Source: Plectrocnemia conspersa
Lineage: Eukaryota; Arthropoda; Insecta; Trichoptera; Polycentropodidae
DNA: 64,000 nt
Direction of reading: 5' to 3'
NCBI GenBank assembly: GCA_009617715.1
Contig: VTFK01000517.1
Coordinates: 124,001-188,000, forward strand
Shown: piece by piece, positions 26,254 through 36,599 of the stretch
Position numbering within the stretch: the first letter of the stretch is position 1
Layout of the letters: each line of letters begins with the position of its first letter
Made by a program: the position numbers and the translations under genes
The notes under the pieces: generated by a model
The model's database searches: none
The model's input: the letters and a program-made list of their open reading frames with translations, nothing else
What the model was told of the DNA's origin: nothing

Positions 26254-26450
26254 TTCGATTAAAAACACTTTTTCTTTTCACTTAAAGCAGTGATACCCAC
26301 ACTGTTTGTGATAGATGCCCATATGACTACACAATTTATACTATTTTTTTTTCTTTGATTACGATAAAATATGTGTACATTTTATCTAACTATTTAAACA
26401 AAATATATATTTAATTTGTAAGCATAGAATAATTCAGATAAGTTTGAATA

Positions 26451-27549
26451 TAGGATGTCCGATAAGTAATCAAAATTTTTGTTTGCATGCAGAAAATATT
26501 TATTTACAAGATCATATTAAATATTAATAAAAAACATCATTATTATTGGCCATTTGATAACGTGTAGACAAATTTTTAATACCCTTTTTGAAGAACTATT
26601 TTGGTTTTTCATTAAAAAACTTTTGTAAAATTTTTTTACCTTGACAATATTTTTTTTCCATAACCAATGTTCTATTGACCTAAATATATAGTAATCAGAC
26701 AGTGCAAGATCTGGTGAATATGGGGAATGAGATATTATAACTCAAGCTATCATATTTTATTTTTTACTCAATTTTGCAGCATGAGGCTTCGTGTTGTCAT
26801 AATGCAAAATTCTTGGCTTATTATTGACCAAACAGATTGTTTCTTATGTTTATGTTTCACTCGTTCGAGTTGTTCTGGTTAAAGCAACTCGTAGTGTATC
26901 AGATCTTATCATACACAAAGATAGACCTTCTTTATTGTTAGGGGTGGTCGAGGGGTTGGAACAGATACATTGTTTTTGTCGTATAGGATTATTGTATAGC
27001 ACCCATTTCTCATCTCCAGTTACAACACGTAGTAAAAATGGGATAAGTAATGCACAGATTGGCTGTTGCCGATATTTTTCTGATGAATTCTGGACTGTAG
27101 ACCATGAACAGCCAATCTTGATGGATAACTCTTTTATGGTCTGACGAGGATATGACTCCACCATTGATTTCAAGACATCACCATCTAATTTTTGATGTCG
27201 TCTTTTTCGAACGATGTCCTTATATTTATATTTTTTTATTACCTATGACACTTGTTAAGTTTTAAAAAATATCACCATAAGTATTTTTAATAAATTGTGT
27301 TGCTTCATTAGACTTCTTCCCTTGATAGAACAAAAACAGCATATAATAACGCAAATGTATCTCATCAATTGCTGGCCTCGACATCCCTCTACCTAAGGGT
27401 AACATCTTTTTTTTACAGAGAAACCTTACATTTACCCTTTTTGATTTAATATAATGCCGAAAACTTACGTGCTTATTAGACCACGTCTTGAAATAAACTG
27501 ATTTGAAAAAAATGGTTTACAAAATTTTATTTACTTTTCGGTTCCCCTA
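26451..27549 (-). mobile_element. Decayed mariner-family transposon with readable ends
   Basis: The element is about 1.1 kb. Its left end (TAGGATGTCCGATAAGTAAT) and the reverse complement of its right end (TAGGGGAACCGAAAAGTAAA) form imperfect inverted repeats of about 28 bp flanked by TA dinucleotides. The minus strand encodes mariner transposase fragments, notably VTGDEKWVLYNNP and an upstream helix-turn-helix-like part (TIKELSIKIGCSWSTVQN). Stops and frameshifts make it inactive. The paralogous site at 30377-30378 lacks the element and gives the pre-insertion sequence. Confidence 0.85.
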
Positions 27550-27799
27550 TATTTTTTTAGTAAGAAAGAAAATATAAAATAGTATTTGCCATAAATTTAT
27601 TTATAGGCGAACAAAAAAAAAAAAATACATAAACGTTTTTTGTTGTAAATCTAAATTTTTTAAAGGTTGTTGAATATTATATAATCATAAATTTATTTTT
27701 AAAAAACAATAATAAGAAATAATCAATAATTAATTTAAAATATACCACTTGAATTGCAATTTCACAACAGTTCATTTAAACGATTTTTTTAAAATTAAA

Positions 27800-28385
27800 A
27801 TCTTAAAGTATTTGTATAAATAATTTTAATACACATTTATGCTTTGTATATATGTATATTTATACTCACCTATGGCGCATTTAGCCTTAACATTTATCAT
27901 TATTTATCCTGTCTCGGTATCAGTTTTCAATATTTGTGTTTAATATTATAACTACACCGATGCAAACGATAAGATTACTATTTTCATGGTTTCTTAATCG
28001 TACAAATAAATTTGTATGTAACTAAAAACAAACTTATAATAAATATATAATTCTTATCAATGTTTTAAATAAAAAAAAATTTTTTTTGCAAAATCATATT
28101 TATTATTTTTACTGACTAACATGATTTATTTAATGTGTTATGGTGTCCATTAAATATAATAATAAGCATTTATTAAATAAATATAAAACTGTTACGGTGC
28201 ACACCTAAAATTGAGAGCCATTCTGCATAATTGTTTCCAGCTCCTCATATATATCGCCTAAAACATCCTTGTGTTGGGCTCTAGCTCTTTGAGAAACTGT
28301 ATGGCTCGTGCAAAAAGCGTAATCTCAAGCACTGACGTTTTGGTGGTAATTAAATAGAACACGGTACGCAATCGTGATTCTCTAG
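27800..28385. repeat. Segmental duplication, copy 2 (partner 19880-20465)
   Basis: This is the second copy of the flank described at 19880-20465, located upstream (on the minus strand) of the frameshifted gene at 25135-26253. It ends exactly where a hAT-like end begins at 28388. The two copies differ by many substitutions and small indels, so the duplication is not very recent. Confidence 0.85.
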
Positions 28386-28387
28386 GG

Positions 28388-28645
28388 CAGGGGTGGGGAA
28401 CCTGCGGCCTTTTGGCTTCTTTGGTGCGGTCTTTTGACTGACGCCAGAATTAATTTATTTCTTTTTTTTTAATAAAGTAAGTTCACAATTTCATAATTCA
28501 ATATATTTCCTTTAATCAAAGAATTAAGTAAAAGCTTTTGGAAGAAGAGAGTATGTTCAATAGTCGAAATATACTCATGTATGCTTTCTTGCTTCTCAAC
28601 AACTTATTGCTGTGAATCTTCATCTTTATACTTAACGCAAATAAA
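28388..28645. mobile_element. hAT-like element fragment, left end only
   Basis: CAGGGGTGGGGAACCTGCGG is a typical hAT terminal sequence and starts directly after CTCTAGGG. It abruptly interrupts the segmental duplication. No matching right end (GGTTCCCCACCCCTG) was found, so the right boundary is a guess based on the return of paralogue-flank similarity near 28675. Confidence 0.55.
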
Positions 28646-28945
28646 AACACAATTACGATCACAGACTAGACTTTATTATACGGATTGTCATATAATATAT
28701 TTTCTGTATTTTTCCAAGATTCAAAATAAATAAATTATTTTTAGTAAACAAGCTAACAAGTTCCTGTGTGCACTGTTTTTTATTGCTTTATGAGATTGTT
28801 TATAAATATAATTTGTATATGTTAAAAAACCATTAGTCAGATTTATATTAAAAATACGGTAAGACGTATGATACAAAAAATTAACTAAATTGTGATAGGT
28901 GTGTGAAAGGTACTAATAAAATTCTTAGTTAGTAATGTAAATTTA

Positions 28946-30181
28946 TTATAAAAAATCACAGTCATCTGCATACATATTTATGTAGTCAATTTCAAAGTTG
29001 TAAGTACTAGTCACACCGTAGCATATTAAAAGAATCTGAAAACAATTAAAATGTAAGTGTATTTGTAAGTATATTAAAACATATTAAAAAAAACATTCAT
29101 TTATTAAAAAATTATTAACTACTTATGAAAAATTAACTTCGTTTTTTCTGTGATAATTATTTTTTAGAAGTTTTCTTTCTTGATATGTCGAATACATTTA
29201 TTATTTATTTTATAGGACTTGATTTAAGTGAAAGTGTATTTTTACTTAATAGCGAGATAATGGTAAATTTTTTTTAACAAAACATTATTTTCATAGACGT
29301 GTATCAGTATCGTGTTTTTTTTTATTTTGATGATTGCGCGTCTTTTAAAAAAGTAATGTGCGAATACAAAAATTACCTGATGACGTTGGAAAATAATTCA
29401 ATATCATCAATTTAAAACATCTATAAGCCTTTTGAAAAATATTGTAGATAATACCGTAATTAATTAATTACGCAAATAATAAATCTCATTAAAAAATATG
29501 AGGAATTACCTGAAAGTTCGTTATATATTTTTCGTTCAAATTTACTTCGAATTATTGCCATTTTCCTCCAAAATAAAAAAAAAAATGTTGTTTATTGCCG
29601 AAATCAATAACTTGTTTATTGATACAGTTTTGTCAGTTATCAAAATCATATATGTATTTTTTTTAGCTAGTAGCATTTTGAACTATGATATCGTGTTTTT
29701 TTTTTTTTTTTTACGTAAAACATAAAAATTGCGTTTTTTACGTTAAAAAAATTCTTTTCAACACACACTGCATAGTGATATGGAGGTGCCATTTTTTTCC
29801 TCCATAAGGTCGTTTTGTCAGTATCCAAGAAAACATAAAAATTGCATTTTTTCACGTTAAAAAAAAATTCTTTCTGATAAAAAATCGATGTAGATCGATA
29901 GTAAAAAACGATGTTGATCCATGCGGTTCTTTAACATTTAGACTAGTTCGTAATTGTTCTTCCATATAATTTTTGACTACAAATTTTCTGTAATTCCTTT
30001 TACACCCTTCATTGAAAATTTTTGAAACACCGCTTTCAAAATTGTCATGGATACACAGCTTAGGTATTACTTTCGTTTCAATTGATGGAATTGCAGAATC
30101 ATTGTAAAAAGTTTCACTTTTAACTAGATTGATTATAGTTATAATTATAAGGTAAGTATAAAAACTATTTATTATCGACAT
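28946..30181 (-). pseudogene. MAM-like minus-strand pseudogene with internal rearrangement
   Basis: The 5' part of exon 1 (30181 to about 29900) is well preserved: signal peptide, CIHDNFESGVSKIFNEGCKRNYRKF and GSTSFFTID. The middle (about 29580-29900) is scrambled. A piece carrying NVKKCNFYVF joined to LDTDKT is inserted ahead of the proper CVEKNFFNVKNAIFMFYV segment, and long A/T runs interrupt the rest. The donor (29509-29508) and the last exon (29035-28946, ILLICYGVTSTYNFEIDYINMYADDC) are intact. The order of fragments suggests a template-switch or local duplication event rather than gradual decay. Confidence 0.8.
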
Positions 30182-30554
30182 TTTGATTGAAAAACACTTT
30201 TGTTTTGAACCGAAAGCAGTAATGCCCACACTATTTGTGAGAGATTCACATTTGGCTACACAATTTATACTATTTTTTTTCCTTGACGACGTCAAAATAT
30301 GTGTACCCTTTATCTTATTATTTAAACAGAATATTTGTTCAATATGTAAACACAGTATAATTCAGATAAGTATAAATATTTTTTAGTAAGAAAGAAAATG
30401 TAAAATAGTATTTGCCATAAATTTATTTATAGGCGTAAGTTAAAAAATTATTTAATATATAACCTTTTTTTATTGTAAATCTAAAATTTTAAAGGTTGTT
30501 GAATTTTATATTATTATTTATATATTTTTAAAAAGCTCTAATAAGTTTTATTTT

Positions 30555-30665
30555 GATAAAATCTTACAGTATTTGTTTAATTATTTATAATACACATTTA
30601 TGACTTGTATATATGCATATTTATACTCACCTTTGCCCCATTTAACCACAACATTTATTATTATT
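30555..30665. repeat. Truncated third copy of the segmental duplication flank
   Basis: It matches the left ends of the 19880 and 27800 copies (ACAGTATTTGT, AATACACATTTATGACTTGT, TATACTCACC, CAACATTTAT) and then diverges. It lies at the same relative place upstream of a minus-strand MAM-like copy. Confidence 0.65.
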
Positions 30666-31016
30666 AATTATGTCATAATATGTGACAATGGCTGGAGCAT
30701 CTCAGCCGAAATATAGAATGAAAGTAATCGAAAATCGCGATGAATCTCGAGATTTCGCGAACTTTAAAATATCTGCTATTTATAGATTTATTTTAAAATT
30801 TTTATTATTTACTTTACTCAAGTTTATTAATCAAACCTTAGGTAAATATAGCATTACCGCTTATCAAAATTGTTTATATAACATAAAATGATAACAGAAA
30901 AAAACCGTGTAGTAAAAATAACGATTATAGTCCCACGATAGAAGTGCTTTTATATTTACCGTATTTATTTACTTACGATTTTGTTATAAATAAGCATTTA
31001 TACATATTATAAACGA

Positions 31017-31024
31017 TATAAAAG
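31017..31024 (+). promoter_or_regulatory. TATA box of the two-domain pseudogene
   Basis: TATAAAAG followed by TCAG, the same 12-base core as at 35950 upstream of the related gene at 36008. The shared core suggests a conserved promoter for the + strand members. Confidence 0.5.
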
Positions 31025-31130
31025 TCAGTAACAGTATTTCAGCTATAGTGTTTTAAATTAAAATTAGCATTAAATATGTATTTGGACAATGGTACATATA
31101 TGCTACTTATAAATTAGTTATTTTGTCAAC

Positions 31131-31741
31131 ATGGATTGGTTGCTTATACTTATTTTAAAGATGAATTTGAAGACGGATTATCAGGAAATTAACAAATACA
31201 TGCAGTGATTATAAACCAAGTGTAGTTAAAAAATTTAAGTAAAATTATATTTAAAAAAAAACAGCTGATTCTAGCAAGTATCTTTCGAGCTATAGTTCTG
31301 ATTATAACAGTTGTTATAACAGATGGCTACAATTTCTACCTACCAAATGGATCTACTTCTTATTTAACCACATATTTGAAAGGATATACTGCTTAGAAGT
31401 TGATAAACCTAATTTTTATTTTACACGTAATAGGTCGTGAATATTATGTGACAAGTAAATGTCACAATACAATTGCTAAAACAATTCATTCACAAATATA
31501 TTATATTAAATCAACCGAAGAAAATAACTGGGAAGTGAATTTGAGCAAATAAAATATAAAAAATAAAAATTCAGATTGGGTTTTGTATTTGTGATATTTG
31601 TAAAATTATTATTAGAAATATATTGCACAATAACTTTTATTTTATTTTTTAGATACTGTTGTTGTGTGAAGGAACAAGAACCATTTTTTGCAATTGATTA
31701 TATAGAAATATACTCCGATAGAAAATGTAATGATATTTTAT
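31131..31741 (+). pseudogene. Decayed two-domain MAM-like gene
   Basis: Remnants appear in the same order as in the intact fusion gene at 33661. First-domain pieces are FKDEFEDGLSG (31157 on) and SSKYLSSYSSDYNSC (about 31268-31315). Second-domain pieces are LPNGSTSYLTT in another frame (about 31340-31370), a C..VDKPNFYF segment and WEVNLS. The final exon (31653 on) reads ILLLCEG before a shift to AIDYIEIYSDRKC. Multiple stops and frameshifts make it inactive. The first Cys is replaced by Tyr and the Thr-rich linker is deleted. Confidence 0.8.
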
Positions 31742-33660
31742 GACTTAGAAAAGTTGTATAAAAAATAAAATTATAATAAATTTCAGTTATTGCTAGATTT
31801 CAGATTAAATTGATCATATTATATATATATATATTTACATCTAAAAAAAATCGTATTTATGTTAAATTTTTAGATTCAATCTAAATAAAAAATATTTAGT
31901 TACGTATCAACGACAAAAACACGACTGACTGCTAAAACTTAAATAAAAAAACGACAATAATTTTGGAATTAACTTTCAAATGTACATAAAAGAAAAGTTA
32001 TACAAAAGTGTCCCCGAGTTAATGTATGAAAATTTTAATACATATTTATTATTTATGTTGTGTTTATAGGCATTAATAAAATAATATTCTTTATACCAAT
32101 TAATTCACTGAAGAAGTCACATTGCACTTAGCGTTAAACGGAAATACAAATATTTGTATTTTATAGTCTAAATATTTTATAATAAAGCTAAAATCATTTT
32201 TAGTTTTTCTATAGTCATCTCCCACGCAGTCTTACTTTTGATATTTAATATATATTTAGAATTTGTTTTATTGTCACAATTACTGGACACTGGATGTACA
32301 GATTCGCCCACTATTTTTCTGATAACAATACTTTGCTATAAAATTGGGAATTTTAGGCTCAGTTGATATTGGACCAGTGTGTTCAAACCAGGTTATGATT
32401 GTAGTCAAATATCATTATTAAAAAATTACATGTGCTTAAAAAAAAACAATATTTAGCAAATCATAGAAATCTGAATATAACCTATTAAACAATGAAACAT
32501 AGTAACTCAGTTCATTATTATATAATATGATACTAGCTGTCGGCCTCTCACTGTCATAAGGTACCGCAGCTAGTGATTGTGCGGGTACAGTACGCTAAAC
32601 TAAACTAACACTCATTTTATGTTAAAATATATTTTAAATTATTTTTCTTTAGTTATGCTCTTATTTTAGTAAAATTATATATTATTAATTAAAAATTAAA
32701 TTTGTGATAAAACAAGTGGTTATATAGTAATAAAAATATTAGCTTTAGAAAATAAAAATAAAAGGATTGTTTTGTAAATAAAACTAGTTATCATTTTGTC
32801 AAATATCATTTTGACATGAGGTCAAAATTTTTTATTTGCTTGTCAACTTATATTATTATTTAATTTTATTTTATAAGAGTGTATAAAAAGCAGACTTTTT
32901 ATTATTTGTTCACCAGCTGTTTTTCTTGAAGGTGATATTCGAAACGGTTTACCTGCTTAAAAAATATCATGGTTACACTTTATAAATCAAAAAGGTAAAA
33001 TATCTTTTAGTTTACATGTATAATTATGGACCATTTCCGGGTCAATTATAAAGACAATTTGCGATGTACTTTAATTCGTAAATATGCTTTGCTATCATGT
33101 TTCAAAATGATTTTCTCTTAGTTTACATCAAATAATAATTTTAAAACACTCCCTTAATAATGAAACATATGTTATTCAATCTGTAATATGTTTTTTTTAT
33201 ATAATAAGATTATTATGTTTATCAATCGTTTAAATTCTATAATCACTTTTAAACAATGTATTTGAGAACAAGTAAAGCAAATAAACCAATATTTCTATGA
33301 CTTATAATCATTTTATAAAATGTGAAGAAAATATTTAAAGATATTTTTAAAACGATTCAAAATAGTATAATTATTCAAAATGTCAATCTTTTTAAGCATA
33401 ACTTTGTCTAGTAACTAAAGAGTAGAATGGCAAAACAAACTTATTTTGTTCGCTTTGTGGGCACTACGAACACATTTTTAAGACTTATTACTTTTTTTAT
33501 TTAAATAATTTAATAAATATTGTTTAATATTTTATTATCATTTTTGTCAGGATCTAAGCTTTCAGGGTGGATTTATTTGACATTCGTTGACAACAGTTTT
33601 TTAACAAGCAGTAATAAACAACTATATATTTCAGATTGCGATAATTAATCAACAAGCAAC
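31742..33660. other. AT-rich intergenic sequence upstream of the fusion gene
   Basis: No gene is seen. A TATA-like TATAAAAAG with downstream CAG at 32882 might be a distant promoter for the gene at 33661 if its 5' UTR is spliced. A short higher-complexity patch (GTCGGCCTCTCACTGTCATA) lies near 32540-32600. Confidence 0.45.
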
Positions 33661-35218
33661 ATGAACGGGAAAAAAAGTACTTTCAAATGCCTACTGATTA
33701 TATGTATTTATTTATACTACTGTGAACTGGTTTTTTGCGATACTACGTGTTTCGTCGATGATTTAGAAAAAGGATCTTCTAGCATATTTACCGAAGAATG
33801 CGGTGGTAGTTATTATAAGAGGCTTGTCTTTAAGAACTATAGCATAAGTGACACTTTTGAAAGACCACTAAATTCGAGCAAGTATCTTTCAAGCTCTGGT
33901 TATTACGATGAGTGCCTTTTGACAAGAAAATTAAACATTGCTAGTGGAACATCGCTTGTGCTTCGAATTTTAACGTATTTTGATGGAAACGGCGTAGCTC
34001 CTCAATGTTTCATTGGGGTTAAAGATGCTGAATTTGCAGATTGGATCACATCTTCCCTAAAAACATTTCAAACGGACAACAAAGATTGGGAAGAGTGGTC
34101 GATTGAGATTAAGGAAGATGCCGAGGCCGTGGTATGTATTTCAGTATTTAAGAGTTTGTATTTTTATTTTTAACGCATATGAAATGTAAACATTATTAAA
34201 AGTAAATTATCGTAAAATCTGCAACACCTATAACATTTAACTTATCATGGATGTGAAGATCCGCTAAGAAGTAAGATGACCTGTGATATGTTTTAATATT
34301 CGTTCATTCACATTAAAGACATAACGTATTTAAGACTTATGTTTGAAAATTGTAACATATATCATAAAACAATAATAATAATTTATTTGTATTGTCATTT
34401 TTACAGATTACTGTGCAATGTGGCCCTGTAACTGGAAAGTCAATATTGGCTATAGACAACATAGAAATTAGTGCTAAAACCAATGAGGATTGTTCATTTA
34501 TAACGTCAGAAAAAAAAAATCGTAAAATGATCACAATGGAACTAAACACGACGGAACCGATCACTACGGAAACAACCACGACGGAACCGATCACTACGGA
34601 AACAACCACGACGGAACTATCTACGACAGAGTATATTACTACAGAGAGAATGCCGTCCAGGTATTTATGCGGCATTGATGATTTTGAAGTAGGGTATTCC
34701 GTAGTGTTTAATAAAGGATGCAACAGAGTTTATCCTAAAATGGGCGTACGAAATTATATCGATGGTAACAACTTCAACAACACAAATAAATCGACGTCTT
34801 ACTTGGCCGCACAGTTTAATGGATTTAACTGTTTGGAAAGAACTTATTATGATTTAAGAAATCCAATATTTATTTTTCACACTTACAATAATAATATGTT
34901 GGACACTACACAATGTCATATCAACATATATGATTATAAAGTTGGCAAAGTTATTTATTCAAAAATATTTTATAACTTTATCGAGGAACAATACTGGGAA
35001 GTAAATTTGAGCAAAACAAATATAAGTCATTTTCAGGTAAGGTATAATATAATTAAGGTATAATATAATATTCTTGAATATTACCATTATTATTTTAATG
35101 TTTTTAGATTCTCTTGCTGTGTAATATGTTCAATAACAGGCCAACTTTAGCAATAGATTATATAGAAGTATATTCCGATAGATTTTGTGATTTTAATTTC
35201 AGTATTGCATTTAATTAA
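33661..35218 (+). CDS. Two-domain MAM-like secreted protein (fusion of both subfamilies)
   Basis: Exons 33661-34131, 34407-35036 and 35108-35218 join in phase 0 to 403 residues. The signal peptide (1 to about 26) precedes a first MAM-like domain (about 30-187) of the mucin/transmembrane subfamily type (CFVDDLEKG, NSSKYLSSSG, LRILTYFDGNGVAPQCF, CGPVTGKSILAIDNIEIS). A Thr/Glu linker with two PITTETTTTE units follows (about 198-237). The second domain (about 245-403) is of the small secreted type (CGIDDFEVG, NKGCNRVYPKMGVRNY, CHINIYDYKVG, WEVNLSK, ILLLC...LAIDYIEVYSDRFC). There is no transmembrane helix. Exon 2 spans the domain junction. AATAAA occurs just after the stop. It appears intact. Confidence 0.88.
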
Positions 35219-35949
35219 TTGACTTAATAAATAAAAAAACTCCAATATTTTTCCTTAACCTACTTTTAACAACTGATACATTACCAAAAACAGTAATCCA
35301 CACACTTTTACAAAACCTAAATTGTATATAGTATTATTTGTATAATAAATTATAATCTTTTTTAATATCTTGCACTATTTTACTAATAATAAATAAAGTA
35401 TAAAAACAAATAATAAATAAAGTAATAATTATAAAATAATTTCGCTAAGGATCTGGAACAAGTAATATGTGCTCTTCAGCCTCTAAAGTAATATTTTTCG
35501 ACAGCTTGTGTTTATGATTTTGTAGTTTTAGTTTTTTCTCGAGGGTTTGCTGATTCCTCGATAATTATCATGAAAGCTTATTTTGTTAAAAATAAAATTT
35601 TTACGAAGATTTTAAAATGTTTTACTACTGCATAAGAAAAAGTCAGTCCGTACCAGATGCTTAAAATATGCATACTATCTCAAAAAAAATTTAATAGAGG
35701 TGAAAGATATTTTAATGGCAAAAAATTGTTTACGATTTACTAACTACTCTAATCGGCATTATATTTATCTTTTCTTAATCAATCTAAGAATTACATTATA
35801 AATAAAACTATTAATATGTGATATATTTTTCTTCTTATTTTACCTTTCGCGCAGATTTTGTAAATGGTATATACGCCATTTTAATGATATATAGATAAAG
35901 ATATCTACTATATGTTATCTATAAAACAGTATGATTGATGCGATAAATG
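35219..35949. other. Short intergenic region between the fusion gene and the next paralogue
   Basis: The AATAAA at about 35227 is a likely polyadenylation signal for the upstream gene. The rest is AT-rich without recognisable content. Confidence 0.4.
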
Positions 35950-35957
35950 TATAAAAG
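35950..35957 (+). promoter_or_regulatory. TATA box of the single-domain MAM-like gene
   Basis: TATAAAAGTCAG lies about 58 bp before the ATG at 36008. The identical core precedes the pseudogene at 31131. Confidence 0.55.
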
Positions 35958-36007
35958 TCAGAAATTAGGAATAAATGTTTAGTCTGCGATATAAAAATCA
36001 TATTAAA

Positions 36008-36599
36008 ATGAACATTATCAAAAAGTACCTTTTGTATATATTTTTCTCACCGCAACAACTTTTTTTGCGGTATCAAAAAATTTGTGCTTTAAGGATGATT
36101 TTGAAAATGGTAATTCTAAAGTGTTTACCCGAGGTTGTAAAAGATATTATAGTGAATTAGTTGTACAAAACTATATCACAGAGAACTTTAAATATGGTCA
36201 CCCAAATGGATCAACATCTTATTTAACGACAAAAGAAAAAAGTTACCACTGTTTAGAAGAACAATTTTCCGGTATAAAAAACGCAACTTTTCTTTTCTAC
36301 ATAATTAGTGATAGTGATGTGGCATGTTGCAAATGTCACGTTAATATATACGACTATGGTAAAAATATGGTAATTTCATCACACGAACTGCATGGAACAC
36401 CCGAAGGAAAATATTTGGCAATCGAATCTAATACAAGAAGTTCAATGCAGGTGATATCTTAAATTACGTATAAATATATTTTAAGTACTAATAATATTAT
36501 GGTATAATAAACATATTTCAGATACTTTTATTGTGTGGAAATGCTACTTCTTCAAATTTTGCAATTGATCACATTTTAGTTTATGCAGATATGTGTTAA
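36008..36599 (+). pseudogene. Single-domain MAM-like gene with frame shift in the signal peptide
   Basis: The mature domain is open: 36082-36450 (CFKDDFENG, RGCKRYYSELVVQNY, PNGSTSYLTT, CHVNIYDYG) joins at a phase-0 GTGATA donor to a last exon at 36522-36599 (ILLLCGNATSSNFAIDHILVYADMC). The only well-placed ATG (36008, MNIIKKYLLYIFF) is in a different frame. The hydrophobic run changes frame at about 36040-36048, where the domain frame reads LTATTFFAVSKNLC. A one-base change there would account for it. It could be a young pseudogene, a sequence error, or a gene with an unseen alternative 5' exon. Confidence 0.7.

Noticed and set aside
26824..27144. Plus-strand ORF of 106 codons
   Set aside because: It is the antisense of the mariner transposase remnant on the minus strand.
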